Shown here piece by piece: positions 36,327 through 45,759 of a stretch of DNA of 64,000 bases. The first letter of the stretch is position 1, and each line of letters begins with the position of its first letter. A model generated the notes under the pieces. It did not search any database and had not been told where the DNA came from. It worked only from the letters and a program-made list of their open reading frames with translations. The stretch covers positions 1-64,000 of the forward strand of contig JAPHRK010000005.1 in NCBI GenBank assembly GCA_026196105.1, given 5' to 3'. This DNA is from Rhodospirillales bacterium. GTDB taxonomy: Bacteria > Pseudomonadota > Alphaproteobacteria > Rhodospirillales > JAPHRK01. Position numbers and translations under genes: made by a program.

Positions 36327-37339
36327 TGGAACGTATATTTGGTGGCGTTCCGAAAAGGGCCCTCGGGCTTTTAGGTTTGATGATTGCCTCATTGATCATC
36401 GCACCAGCTATTGTTAACGCCTACGTCCTCTCAGTGATCTTGATCACCTTGTATTTTGCTTATGTCGGGCAGGCGTGGAACTTGATGATGGGTTACGCTG
36501 GGCAACTTTCTCTTGGGCATACCCTCTACGTGGGGCTCGGGGCTTATACCTCAGCCGCTTTGTTTGTCCATTTTGGAATTTCCCCCTTGATTGGCCTTTT
36601 TGTTGGCATGGCAATCGCTGTTGCGGCAGGAGCGCTTATTGGCTCGATGGCTTTTCGCTTTGGGATCGGAGGCGTTTACTTTGCTCTCTTAACCATTGCT
36701 TTTGCCGAGTTCACTCGCATTTTGTTCGAGCATTTTGATTGGGTTGGGGCCATGGGAGGATTTTTTCTCCCGGTAGAAAACCGTGATAGCAGTGATTTTC
36801 TTAATCTGCGCGGTGGCCCAGTGATGTTTTACTACGTCATTTTGTTCCTGTGTTTTGCTGCCCTTGGGGTAAATCAATGGCTACTGCGCTCTCGTCTCGG
36901 TTATTACTGGATGGCTATCCGCGAAGACCAAGAAGCGGCTCAAGCAGTTGGTATTAACACCTTCCGTTATAAGATGATTGCGGTGATGATTTCTGCCGCC
37001 ATGACAGCTCTTGGTGGGGTGTTTATTGCCTTTTATTACAATAATCTTTTCCCCGCTGATGCTTTTGGGATGCACCGCTCAATAGAGCTTATTCTCGCCC
37101 CGATCATTGGCGGCATGGGAACCCTGTTTGGTCCTATTCTCGGTGCTTTTATCCTCACCCCTCTTGGGGAGGGATTAACCATACTAATGGAAAGTATGGG
37201 CGTTAAAGCAGCGGGTGTGAAACAGCTTTTTTATGGGGTGATTTTGCTGGTAATTATCCGTTTTGTTCCAGGTGGCGTCTGGCCTTTGATTTCAAAAAAA
37301 CTTGGCATTGATAAACGGATGAAGGGGAAGAGCGAATGA
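36326..37339 (+). CDS. LivM-type ABC transporter permease
   Basis: 337 residues, hydrophobic. AWNLMMGYAGQLSLGHTLYVGLGAY is the LivM signature, IREDQEAAQAVGINTFRYK the coupling loop, and IIGGMGTLFGPILGAFIL the conserved C-terminal segment. Overlaps the ATPase gene by 4 bp. Acts with LivH, LivG and LivF in the inner membrane. Confidence 0.93.
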   Translation: MERIFGGVPKRALGLLGLMIASLIIAPAIVNAYVLSVILITLYFAYVGQAWNLMMGYAGQLSLGHTLYVGLGAYTSAALFVHFGISPLIGLFVGMAIAVAAGALIGSMAFRFGIGGVYFALLTIAFAEFTRILFEHFDWVGAMGGFFLPVENRDSSDFLNLRGGPVMFYYVILFLCFAALGVNQWLLRSRLGYYWMAIREDQEAAQAVGINTFRYKMIAVMISAAMTALGGVFIAFYYNNLFPADAFGMHRSIELILAPIIGGMGTLFGPILGAFILTPLGEGLTILMESMGVKAAGVKQLFYGVILLVIIRFVPGGVWPLISKKLGIDKRMKGKSE

Positions 37340-38064
37340 GTGTACCTCTTCTAAAAATTGATCAGCTGGCAAAATCATTTAAGGGTTTAAGAGCTGTTGA
37401 TGGGGTATCCATCGAAGTGCCAGAGGGTAAAATTTATGCGCTTATCGGTCCTAATGGAGCGGGTAAAACCACTATTTTTAATATGATCGCTGGGGTTTTT
37501 GCTCCTACAGAAGGGCAAGTGCTCTTTGGTGGCCAGGATATCACAGGCCTTCGCCCCGATCAGGTTTGTCAGGCCGGGATTGGGCGCACTTTCCAGGTGG
37601 TTAAGCCATTTAATGATCTTTCCGTGCTTGATAATGTTTTAGTGGGGGCTTTGCGTAAAACCCCTCATGTGGACGAGGCTCGGGAAGCAGCTTCGACTAT
37701 TTTGAAGCAATTAGGGCTAGATGGTAAATCTCAGCAAATGGCAACGAACCTTACTTTGCCGGAGCGCAAAAGATTAGAGGTCGCCCGGGCTCTGGCGACA
37801 GGTCCACAACTGCTGCTCTTAGATGAAGTGATGGCAGGATTGCGTCCTACTGAAACCGATGAAATGGTTACTTTCTTTAGAAACCTCAATAAAGAAACCG
37901 GTATAACTATTTTGCTGATTGAGCATGTGATGCGCGCTGTCATGGCCTTGTCTGAACGGGTCTATGTGGTGAACTATGGTCAGCTTCTCTCTCAAGGAAC
38001 CCCGGATGAAGTGGTCAATGACCAAGCCGTGCTTGACTGCTACTTAGGGGAGGATGCGTTTTAG
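37336..38064 (+). CDS. LivG-type ABC transporter ATP-binding protein
   Basis: 242 residues. Walker A LIGPNGAGKTTIFNMIAG, Walker B LLLLDEVMAGLRPTE, switch His in LLIEHVMRAVM and the LivG-specific C-terminal QGTPDEVVND. The signature loop is LTLPERKRLEVARALA in place of LSGGQ, normal for LivG-type ATPases. Abuts the second ATPase gene exactly. Confidence 0.94.
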   Translation: MSVPLLKIDQLAKSFKGLRAVDGVSIEVPEGKIYALIGPNGAGKTTIFNMIAGVFAPTEGQVLFGGQDITGLRPDQVCQAGIGRTFQVVKPFNDLSVLDNVLVGALRKTPHVDEAREAASTILKQLGLDGKSQQMATNLTLPERKRLEVARALATGPQLLLLDEVMAGLRPTETDEMVTFFRNLNKETGITILLIEHVMRAVMALSERVYVVNYGQLLSQGTPDEVVNDQAVLDCYLGEDAF

Positions 38065-38769
38065 ATGTTAAAAGTTGAAAACCTTCACCTCTATTACGGT
38101 GACGCCCAAGCTTTATCTGATGTCTCTCTCAATGTACCCGATGGTGAAATCGTGGCGATTGTCGGAGCCAACGGTGCGGGGAAATCTTCTCTGATTCGCA
38201 CCTTGGCAGGTATTGAAAAACCAGCACAGGGAACCATTACTTTTGATGGTCAGGATATCACCGGACAGCCGAGTTACAAAGTTTGTGAACTGGGCTTAGG
38301 TCAGGTGGCTGAAGGGCGGCAAATTTTCCCCTCAATGACCATTAAAGAAAACCTTGAGATGGGAGCGGTGATTAACCGTGGGCGTGCTCATGCAGAGCGT
38401 AATTTTGAGCGCGCAACTACTATTTTCCCCAGATTGAAAGAACGTCTTGATCAAGCTGCAGGCACTTTGTCTGGCGGGGAGCAACAAATGCTTGCTATTG
38501 GCCGCTGTCTCATGGGTGAGCCAAAGATGATCATGTTTGATGAACCCTCTTTAGGGTTGGCCCCGGCTTTAGTCCAGGAAGTTTTCCAGGTTATCCACCG
38601 CCTCAACGATGAAGGCATCACCGTGGTTTTGGTTGAGCAAAACGTGGCTGTTTCCTTAAAGATGGCCAACCACGCCTATGTACTTGAAAACGGGCATATG
38701 GTGATGGAAGGGACAGGAGAAAGCCTGCTGAATGATGACCGGGTGCGTCAAGCTTATTTAGGGCTATAG
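38065..38769 (+). CDS. LivF-type ABC transporter ATP-binding protein
   Basis: 234 residues. Walker A VGANGAGKSSLIRTLAG, signature LSGGEQQMLAIGRCLM, Walker B MIMFDEPSLGLAP, switch region VVLVEQNVAVSLKMA, and LivF-type Q-loop QVAEGRQIFPSMT. Second ATPase of the transporter; LysR gene starts 2 bp later. Confidence 0.94.
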   Translation: MLKVENLHLYYGDAQALSDVSLNVPDGEIVAIVGANGAGKSSLIRTLAGIEKPAQGTITFDGQDITGQPSYKVCELGLGQVAEGRQIFPSMTIKENLEMGAVINRGRAHAERNFERATTIFPRLKERLDQAAGTLSGGEQQMLAIGRCLMGEPKMIMFDEPSLGLAPALVQEVFQVIHRLNDEGITVVLVEQNVAVSLKMANHAYVLENGHMVMEGTGESLLNDDRVRQAYLGL

Positions 38770-38771
38770 GC

Positions 38772-39704
38772 ATGGACTTAAAACAGCTTCGTCATTTTGT
38801 TGCCGTTGTTGAACATGGGAATATTCTCAGAGCTGCTGGAGCGATCAATATCTCGCAGCCAGCTCTTAGCAAAAGCATTCAAAAACTAGAAGCTTCAGTC
38901 GAAGCGCCCTTACTAGAGCGAACCATCCGGGGGGTTACCCCCACCTTGTTTGGAGAAACACTCTTTAAGCACGCCAAACTTATTTTGAGCCAAGCACAGC
39001 AGGCTTTGGAAGAGATCGGTTCTTTCCAGGAAGGGTTTAAGGGCCACATTAAAATTGGATTAGGTGCTAGTTTTGCTGGGTTCATGCTGCCCGAAGCCGT
39101 GATTAACCTGCTCAAAAAACGCCCGGATATTACCTTCTCAGTGGTGAGTAAGCCCTATGAAGAACTTATCCCAATGCTGGAACAGGGAGAGCTTGATGCG
39201 GTGATGGCCCTGTTCCCGCCCAATCCATTAAATAGGGACCTGTGCTATGAGCCCCTTATCGCTAGTGATTTTCGCACCATCTGTCGGGCTGAACACCCTC
39301 TGGCCAAAAAGAAGAAAACCACCTTACAAGATTTAGCTGACCATGAATGGGTTTTGTTTGATCGTCCGCAAGCGGCAAAAATTCTTCATGCGCAAATCTT
39401 TACCGATGCAGATATCCCCGCCCCTCGGCCCGTGATTGAAACCAGTTCGGTCTTTTTCCTGAAGGCGACCTTGATGCAAGGGGATTTCTTAAGCTTTGTT
39501 CCTCCTGGTTTGGTGATGGAAGAGCTTAACAGTGGTCGCTTAAAGACCCTCGAAGCGGATGTTCCACCTTTTAGGATGAAGGCAGGAATCATTTATCGTT
39601 CAACCGGGGTTCAGCAAACGACGACAACGGCAATTATTGAAGAAATCAGATCAATTCGTGATAAACTTGACCCCCTCATTGGGGCGCAAACAGTATCTAG
39701 TTAA
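38772..39704 (+). CDS. LysR-family transcriptional regulator
   Basis: 310 residues. N-terminal HTH (MDLKQLRHFVAVVEHGNILRAA, ISQPALSKSIQKLEASV) and a C-terminal type 2 periplasmic-binding-like effector domain. It lies inside the transporter operon on the same strand, 2 bp after the LivF-type gene and 36 bp before the ligase gene, so it is probably the local activator of uptake and activation of the ligand. LysR genes are more often divergent from their targets; this co-directional position is a little unusual. Confidence 0.9.
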   Translation: MDLKQLRHFVAVVEHGNILRAAGAINISQPALSKSIQKLEASVEAPLLERTIRGVTPTLFGETLFKHAKLILSQAQQALEEIGSFQEGFKGHIKIGLGASFAGFMLPEAVINLLKKRPDITFSVVSKPYEELIPMLEQGELDAVMALFPPNPLNRDLCYEPLIASDFRTICRAEHPLAKKKKTTLQDLADHEWVLFDRPQAAKILHAQIFTDADIPAPRPVIETSSVFFLKATLMQGDFLSFVPPGLVMEELNSGRLKTLEADVPPFRMKAGIIYRSTGVQQTTTTAIIEEIRSIRDKLDPLIGAQTVSS

Positions 39705-39740
39705 CATGACCCAACTTATATGGAGTTAGAGGGGGACAGG

Positions 39741-41579
39741 ATGTCAAAACCAGAAATAGCCGTCTTAGATTTTGCACCAGCAGAAGTAGACGTAGAGAAG
39801 CTCAGTGATGGCGGTATGATCCTCCGCTCCCCGATGCCTTTGAAGCATTATGGCAATAGCTTAGGTGAATTCATTCGCCATTGGTCTTCGGTTGCTCCTG
39901 ATCGTGATTTCTTGGCTGAGCGCAATGAAGATGGCGGATGGCGCAAGGTAACTTGGGGTGAAACCCGTGACTTGGTGGAATCTATCGGTCAAGCTTTGTT
40001 GGATCGCGATTTGTCTGAAGAGAAACCCGTGATGATCCTCTCTGATAACTCGGTCAATAACGGTCTTTTGCAACAAGCGGCAATGTATGTGGGAATTCCC
40101 GTAGCACCAATCTCTCCAGCTTATTCTTTGATGTCGCATGATTTTGCTAAGTTGAAGCATATATTTTCCATTGTGACCCCGGGCTTGATCTATGTAGAAA
40201 ACGGGAACCTCTTTGCGAAAGCTTTAGAGTCTCTTGACCTCACCGGAGTTGAAGTAGTGGTGGGGAGTAAGATTCCGGTTACCCTCTCAGCGACAGAGTT
40301 TTCTGACCTAATGGAAACAGATGCTGGAACTGAGGTCGAGGAAGCTTTTTCAAAAGTTGGGCCAAAAACCTTGGCAAAAATTCTGTTTACCTCAGGCTCA
40401 ACCGGGATGCCTAAAGGGGTGATTAATACCCAGGAAATGATGTGCTCTAATCAGCAGGCGATTTCCCAAATTTGGCCCTTCTTAAAAGAAAAGCCGCCTG
40501 TTCTCGTTGATTGGCTTCCCTGGAATCACACTTTCGGCGGTAACCATAACTTCAATATGATCATGAAGAATGGTGGCACTCTTTACGTGGATAATGGAAA
40601 ACCAGCTCCAGGCTTGATCGAGAAAACCGTGGATATTTTGAGAGAAATATCCCCTACCATGTACTTCAATGTGCCTCGTGGTTTTGATATGCTGACTCCT
40701 TATCTGGAAAAAGAACCAGCCTTAAGAGATAACTTCTTCAAAGGACTCGATTTTATTTTCTATGCTGCGGCAGCTCTTCCTCAAACCTCTTGGGAAAAAT
40801 TAGAAAATCTTTCAATCCAGTCGCGAGGAAATCGCGTCTGTATGCTTTCTGCTTGGGGGTCGACAGAGACAGCCCCAATGTCAACATCCGTTCATTACCC
40901 AATTGAGAAAGCTGGTGTCATTGGCCTGCCGGCACCCGGAACTGCCATTAAGATGACGCCAAATGCGGGCAAACTTGAACTCCGAATTAAGGGGCCTAAC
41001 ATTACGCCGGGCTATTTCAGGGATGCGGCAAAAACCCGAGAAGCTTTCGATGAAGATGGCTATTACATGATCGGGGATGCTGGGAAGTTTGATGACCCAA
41101 ATGACCCAAGCAAGGGCATTGTTTTTGATGGTCGTACAGCTGAAGACTTTAAGCTTACCACAGGGACGTGGGTGAGTGTGGGAACTCTACGTACCAATGT
41201 TGTCGCTGCAACAGCCCCTCTTGTTCAAGACGCGGTGGTGACCGGGCATAATATGGAAGAACTCGGGTTGTTGATTTTCCCCAACCCACCTGGATGTGCT
41301 GCTGCCTGTAGTTTATCCCCCGATACTCCCTTTGATGATATAATTACTCATCCCGATGTTATCGCTAAGCTAAAGGCAGGACTTGAACGCCATAACAAAG
41401 AAAACCCCGCTAGTAGCACTGCTATCAAACGGGTCATCTTTATGATGGAGCCTCCTAGTATTGATGCGGGCGAAATTACGGATAAAGGCTACATCAACCA
41501 AAGAGCTGTTCTTGAATGTCGAGCTGAAATAGTTGATAGGCTTTATGAGGGTGGAGAGGGTGTTATCCTTGTAGGCTAG
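39741..41579 (+). CDS. Feruloyl-CoA synthase-like acyl-CoA ligase
   Basis: About 612 residues from ATG 39741 (MSKPEIAVLD), which has GAGGGGGACAGG directly upstream; ATG 39720 would add seven residues. ANL adenylate-forming enzyme: P-loop ILFTSGSTGMPKGVINT, adenine motif SAWGSTETAP, IKGPNITPGYF, and hinge DGRTAEDFKL (family DGR...). The opening RSPMPLKHYGNSLGEFIRHW and PISPAYSLMSHDFAKL are those of the feruloyl-CoA synthase branch, activating ferulate/coumarate-type acids to CoA esters. No enoyl-CoA hydratase/aldolase or vanillin dehydrogenase follows, so the substrate range is open. Confidence 0.82.
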   Translation: MSKPEIAVLDFAPAEVDVEKLSDGGMILRSPMPLKHYGNSLGEFIRHWSSVAPDRDFLAERNEDGGWRKVTWGETRDLVESIGQALLDRDLSEEKPVMILSDNSVNNGLLQQAAMYVGIPVAPISPAYSLMSHDFAKLKHIFSIVTPGLIYVENGNLFAKALESLDLTGVEVVVGSKIPVTLSATEFSDLMETDAGTEVEEAFSKVGPKTLAKILFTSGSTGMPKGVINTQEMMCSNQQAISQIWPFLKEKPPVLVDWLPWNHTFGGNHNFNMIMKNGGTLYVDNGKPAPGLIEKTVDILREISPTMYFNVPRGFDMLTPYLEKEPALRDNFFKGLDFIFYAAAALPQTSWEKLENLSIQSRGNRVCMLSAWGSTETAPMSTSVHYPIEKAGVIGLPAPGTAIKMTPNAGKLELRIKGPNITPGYFRDAAKTREAFDEDGYYMIGDAGKFDDPNDPSKGIVFDGRTAEDFKLTTGTWVSVGTLRTNVVAATAPLVQDAVVTGHNMEELGLLIFPNPPGCAAACSLSPDTPFDDIITHPDVIAKLKAGLERHNKENPASSTAIKRVIFMMEPPSIDAGEITDKGYINQRAVLECRAEIVDRLYEGGEGVILVG

Positions 41580-41590
41580 TTGCTGTTAAC

Positions 41591-41629
41591 CTCCTTAAAT
41601 TAAAGAGGCCTATTCATTAATTTAAGGAG
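41591..41629. terminator. Long inverted repeat after the ligase gene
   Basis: CTCCTTAAATTAA (41591-41603) and TTAATTTAAGGAG (41617-41629) are perfect 13-bp arms around a 13-nt loop, starting 11 bp after the operon's last stop. It may be the operon's terminator, though it is AT-rich and lacks a T-run, so an operator is also possible. Confidence 0.5.
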
Positions 41630-41727
41630 AAGTTGTCTAGGGTTAAGGACTTTCTAGTCCAGTATGGTACAAGTATACGGAAGAAACGAATAGAAGATTT
41701 GTTTCCTTAGATTTGAGTTGAAGTTCC

Positions 41728-43398
41728 ATGCTCAACAAATCGCCTTTACGCCATTTCTTGTTGCTTCTCATCCCAACGACCATTCTGTTTTGGGGGGTTA
41801 TCCTCGGGGTGATGCATGTCAAAATTGATGAGCGTAAGGCAGCGGTCCAAGCCGTCGAAGTTGCCAGTATCAAATTAGGCAAACAAGCGATCACTCATGA
41901 ATTGGCTGTGGTCGCTTCTGACCTGAGGGTTTTGGCCCAGTATGGTTTTGTCAGCAATCCCAATGATACTCAACGTGGATTTAAAGCCGAAGACCTTCTG
42001 ATTTTTGCTAAAGAAAAACCACTTTATGATCAAATTCGTTTTATTAATCTGAAAGGAATGGAAGTCGGGCGGGTTAATTTTAACAATGGGAATCCAGCTA
42101 TTGTCCCTGAAAATATGCTTCAGTTCAAAGGGGCTCGTTATTACTTTAAAAATGGTCTCGCTGCGCCGAAAGGTACGATCTATATCTCACGCTTTGATCT
42201 CAACAAAGAAAGAGGCAAAGTGGAGCTCCCTTTAAAACCTATGCTTAGGTTTGTCATGCCAACCTATGATGAGGATGGAAAAAAGAAAGGGGTGTTTGTC
42301 CTCAATTATTTAGGTCAGCGTATTATCAATAATTTCTCCAAAATGACATCAAGTTCAATTGGTCAGAAAATGATAATTAATGATCTTGGTTATTGGTTAT
42401 TAGGGCCAAACAAAAAAGCCGAATGGGGCTTCATGTTCAATAATGGCAAAACAATAAACACTTTATACCCCTCATCATGGGCCAAATTAAAAGCTGAACA
42501 AAGTGGACAGTTTACGGATAAGAATGGCCTGTTCTCTTTTGATACCGTTTATCCTGGTTCAGAGCTTGGAGGCGGGGAGGCACAGAAGGTTAAAACCCTT
42601 AGTGATGTCGGTAGTTGGAAAATTGTTTCTTTCATCCCAACCTATAAGTATCAACGCCTGACAGGAGATATCTCTCGTCTCCTCTGGCTTGTGACTATTC
42701 CAATTTATGGGGCTATGTGTTTTGGGCTTTGGTGGCTATCTCACTTTAGAAATCGGGGGGATAATGCTGTCGAACAGCTGAAAATCGCCTTCGAAGGATT
42801 GGATTCTCAAGTCCAAGAACGTACCAAAGAATTACGCCAGGAGATTACGGAACGTAAAGCTCTTGAAGCCCAATTACGTAAGATCGCTTGGACTGATGAA
42901 CTTACGGACCTTTTAAATCGGAGAGCTTTTTTAGAGGCTGCCGAGAAAGAAAATGACCGCTTTATGCGTTATGGCACACCTTACACGGTCCTTATGTTGG
43001 ATCTGGACCATTTTAAGAAAGTAAACGACACTTACGGACATCACGCAGGTGATTTAGTCCTTTCTGAAATGTCGAAAGTTCTTAAGCGTATGGTACGCAA
43101 AACTGATGTTATTGGTCGCATAGGTGGGGAAGAGATCGCTTTCATTTTGCCTAAAACTGAGCCAGTAGTAGCGGTTCAATTAGCTGAGAGAATTCGCAAA
43201 CACTTAGAAACTCTAGTTGTTACCTGGGAAGATCAAAAAATCCGATTTACCGCCAGTATTGGGGTCGCACAGGTAAAACCTGGGACGGTTGCGTTTAGTG
43301 AAACCATGGATTCTGCGGATAAGGCTCTTTATCAAGCCAAAGAAAGCGGCCGTAATCAAGTTTGTCTCTATGAAGAAGTTGGTTTAGAGGTTGTTTGA
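41728..43398 (+). CDS. Membrane diguanylate cyclase with periplasmic Cache-like sensor
   Basis: 556 residues. TM1 at about 9-30, a periplasmic dCache-like sensor (35-312; note YISRFDLN and PMLRFVMPTYDEDGKKKGVFVLNY), TM2 at about 318-340, a coiled coil (345-385) and GGDEF (386-550). The active-site loop reads GGEEI (466-470), with Ile for the usual Phe, and the inhibitory RxxD (R457-D460) is present; metal residues LDLDHFKKVND are intact, so it is probably an active c-di-GMP synthase. The 3' end overlaps the convergent arsJ by 31 bp. Confidence 0.88.
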   Translation: MLNKSPLRHFLLLLIPTTILFWGVILGVMHVKIDERKAAVQAVEVASIKLGKQAITHELAVVASDLRVLAQYGFVSNPNDTQRGFKAEDLLIFAKEKPLYDQIRFINLKGMEVGRVNFNNGNPAIVPENMLQFKGARYYFKNGLAAPKGTIYISRFDLNKERGKVELPLKPMLRFVMPTYDEDGKKKGVFVLNYLGQRIINNFSKMTSSSIGQKMIINDLGYWLLGPNKKAEWGFMFNNGKTINTLYPSSWAKLKAEQSGQFTDKNGLFSFDTVYPGSELGGGEAQKVKTLSDVGSWKIVSFIPTYKYQRLTGDISRLLWLVTIPIYGAMCFGLWWLSHFRNRGDNAVEQLKIAFEGLDSQVQERTKELRQEITERKALEAQLRKIAWTDELTDLLNRRAFLEAAEKENDRFMRYGTPYTVLMLDLDHFKKVNDTYGHHAGDLVLSEMSKVLKRMVRKTDVIGRIGGEEIAFILPKTEPVVAVQLAERIRKHLETLVVTWEDQKIRFTASIGVAQVKPGTVAFSETMDSADKALYQAKESGRNQVCLYEEVGLEVV

Positions 43399-44594
43399 AG
43401 TCCTAGAGAGAGAACCGCTGCTAAGGTAACCATAATGGCTGACAGGATCAAACAAGCATTGAGCCCCCCCCATTGGTAGGCAAGCCCTGATAACAGAGTC
43501 CCAGCAAGACGCCCCACTGCATTAGCCATATAGTAGAAACCTACATGAACGGCAACTTGGTCGTGGTCGGAATAGGCCAGAATCAAGTATGAGTGTACGG
43601 CTGAATTGATTGCAAATACGAGGGCAAAAAGACCTAAGCCTCCTATCACCACAAGTGTCGGCTCAATCCCTACTTGAAGTCCTAAAGCCATAGCTGCCGG
43701 GAGCAAGGCAAGGATGAAAGCCCAGAGGCGAGCGGCCTTGGCTCCGCTCAGAGCGTCTTTGGTTCCCGGTAATAATTTGGGGGCACTAGCTTGAATAAAC
43801 CCATAGCCAATAACCCAAGCAGCCATAAAAGTTCCAACCTCACTATAGTTCCACCCAAGTTCTGCAGAGAGAAACACCGGTAATCCAACAACAAACCAAA
43901 CATCACGGGAGCCGAATAAGAATACCCGTGCTGCTGAAAGAAAGTTTATTTCCCGGCTTTTTGATAGGAGATGTTTTATGGAAACTTTGTTTTTGGCTTT
44001 GCCCATCGTCTCACCAACGGTAAAGAGGCAATAGATAAGGATAATAAAAAGCACTGCGGCCATGCCATAGAGAGCGTATTTAAAGCCTACAGTGCTGAGC
44101 AAGAAGCCCCCCAAGAAAAAACCGACTCCCTTGAGAGCGTTCTTTGACCCTGTCAGGATTGCGACCCACTTAAAGAGACGTGATTCATCGCCCTGATCTC
44201 CGATACCAGCAACAAGCTTAACCGCGCTTTTAGAGCTCATTTTGGTGAAATCTTTAGCGCCCCCGGAAAGGGCTTGAGAGGCCATGACGTAAGCCACAGA
44301 AAAACCAACTGTCCACTCAGGAGAAAGGGCTGAGAGCATCAACAAGGCACATATTTGGAGAGCAAGCCCGGCAAACAAGCTTAACCTCAGACCAAACAGG
44401 CTTGCGAGCCAACCGCCAAATAAGTTGGTGAGCACCCCCATCACTTCATAAAGCAAAAATAGGAGAGCGATATCAAAAGGAGAAAAGCCGAGGCTATGAA
44501 AGTGCAACAGCACAATCATTCTCAAGGCTCCGTCCGTCAGGGTGAAGGCCCAATAAGCAATGGTGACGTTGATATAGCCTTTAAGGTCGGACAT
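43368..44594 (-). CDS. arsJ: ArsJ-like organoarsenical efflux transporter (MFS)
   Basis: 408 residues, about 12 transmembrane helices. The N-terminus YINVTIAYWAFTLTDGALRMIVLLHF, GGAKDFTKMSSKSAVK and GSKNALKGVGFFLGG agree with ArsJ proteins as I know them. ArsJ exports 1-arseno-3-phosphoglycerate, made when GAPDH uses arsenate in place of phosphate; the product then breaks down outside, giving arsenate resistance. The upstream gene is a GAPDH whose stop overlaps this start (TAATG), which is the diagnostic gene pair. Confidence 0.85.
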   Translation of the reverse strand: MSDLKGYINVTIAYWAFTLTDGALRMIVLLHFHSLGFSPFDIALLFLLYEVMGVLTNLFGGWLASLFGLRLSLFAGLALQICALLMLSALSPEWTVGFSVAYVMASQALSGGAKDFTKMSSKSAVKLVAGIGDQGDESRLFKWVAILTGSKNALKGVGFFLGGFLLSTVGFKYALYGMAAVLFIILIYCLFTVGETMGKAKNKVSIKHLLSKSREINFLSAARVFLFGSRDVWFVVGLPVFLSAELGWNYSEVGTFMAAWVIGYGFIQASAPKLLPGTKDALSGAKAARLWAFILALLPAAMALGLQVGIEPTLVVIGGLGLFALVFAINSAVHSYLILAYSDHDQVAVHVGFYYMANAVGRLAGTLLSGLAYQWGGLNACLILSAIMVTLAAVLSLGLQTTSKPTSS

Positions 44595-45616
44595 TAGAGG
44601 GTATTTGCTACCTTTTGGGTTAGTTCCATCATGCGATTTACATAACCAATCTCGTTGTCATACCAGGTGAGAATTTTAACCTGACGACCATCGACAACCA
44701 TGGTTGAGGGGCCATCAACGATGCCAGAACGCGTGTCGTTGACAAAATCTGTCGAGACCAGAGGCTTTGCTTCAAAGCCGAGCACCCCTTTTAAAGGACC
44801 ATCGGCAGCCTCTTTTAAAAGCTGGTTTACTTCCTCAACGGTCGTGTCTCTCGCAACCTCGAAAACACAATCTGTAAGAGAGGCGTTAAGCAGCGGCACA
44901 CGAATAGCAATGCCATTGAGTTTCCCTTTAAGCTCGGGGTAAATCATGGTGATGGCTGTGGCTGACCCTGTTGACGTTGGGATCAGAGAATTTAAAGCTG
45001 AACGAGCCCGGCGCAGGTCTTTGTGTGGCGCATCGACGATAACTTGGGTGTTGGTAACATCATGGATGGTGGTAATCGCTCCATGCATGATGCCCAAAGA
45101 TTCGTGAATCACTTTAACGACGGGGGCCAAGCAATTGGTCGTGCATGAGGCTGCCGTAATTAAATGGTGGGTTTGAGGTTCATAAAGGTGGTCGTTGATG
45201 CCATAGACAAGGTTTATGGCTCCTTCTTTAACTGGAGCGGCAACAATGACTTTCTTAATCCCTCGGTCAAAATAAGGCTGCAGGGTCTTTGGTGTTTTAA
45301 ATTGACCAGAGCATTCAAGAACAATGTCGACTTCATTACCTGTCCAGGGAATATCAGTAGGGGTTGGAAACTCGCTAAAAGAAATTCTATCACCTTCAAT
45401 CTCGATGCTATCAGCGTCAAACCCAATTTGACGTTCCCAACGACCATGGACAGTATCAAATTCTAAAAGGTGTGCTGCGACCTCTGCTCCGCCTTTTATT
45501 TCGTTGATCTGGGTAATTTGAAAATCAGGCCAGTCCCATGCGGCTCTAAGAGCCAAGCGTCCCATTCTGCCAAAACCATTGATTCCAACACGAACAGGCT
45601 TGCTGTTATTTGCCAT
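44594..45616 (-). CDS. Glyceraldehyde-3-phosphate dehydrogenase (ArsJ-associated type)
   Basis: 340 residues from ATG 45616 with GGGGAC 4 nt upstream. NAD-binding [18 protein letters not shown], catalytic Cys158 in [13 protein letters not shown], His in THDVTNTQ-like [18 protein letters not shown], and [15 protein letters not shown] at the end. The [21 protein letters not shown] stretch differs from the usual glycolytic form (VAINDL..) and is typical of the copy paired with arsJ. It probably forms 1-arseno-3-phosphoglycerate from arsenate. No arsR or arsC lies nearby. Confidence 0.88.
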   Translation of the reverse strand: MANNSKPVRVGINGFGRMGRLALRAAWDWPDFQITQINEIKGGAEVAAHLLEFDTVHGRWERQIGFDADSIEIEGDRISFSEFPTPTDIPWTGNEVDIVLECSGQFKTPKTLQPYFDRGIKKVIVAAPVKEGAINLVYGINDHLYEPQTHHLITAASCTTNCLAPVVKVIHESLGIMHGAITTIHDVTNTQVIVDAPHKDLRRARSALNSLIPTSTGSATAITMIYPELKGKLNGIAIRVPLLNASLTDCVFEVARDTTVEEVNQLLKEAADGPLKGVLGFEAKPLVSTDFVNDTRSGIVDGPSTMVVDGRQVKILTWYDNEIGYVNRMMELTQKVANTL

Positions 45617-45690
45617 AATAGTCCCCAACATTGATCGCAAAATTTATGAGTACACCTCTTTTGAGGTTACAGCAAATGATGTTCAGATGA

Positions 45691-45738
45691 CAAAAAGAAA
45701 CCCCGCTTTCCTTAAAAAAAGAAAACAGGGTTCCTATT
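45691..45738 (-). terminator. Hairpin downstream of the chemoreceptor gene
   Basis: On the minus strand AACCCTGTTTTC pairs imperfectly with GAAAGCGGGGTT across an A/T loop and is followed by TTTCTTTTTG. Located 22-70 bp after the chemoreceptor stop and before the GAPDH start. Confidence 0.5.
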
Positions 45739-45759
45739 AGATGTTTTTAGCGTTTGGAA

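Noticed and set aside
39720-39740. Upstream ATG of the feruloyl-CoA-synthase-like gene
   Set aside because: The seven extra codons contain the GAGGGGGACAGG ribosome site itself, so ATG 39741 is preferred.
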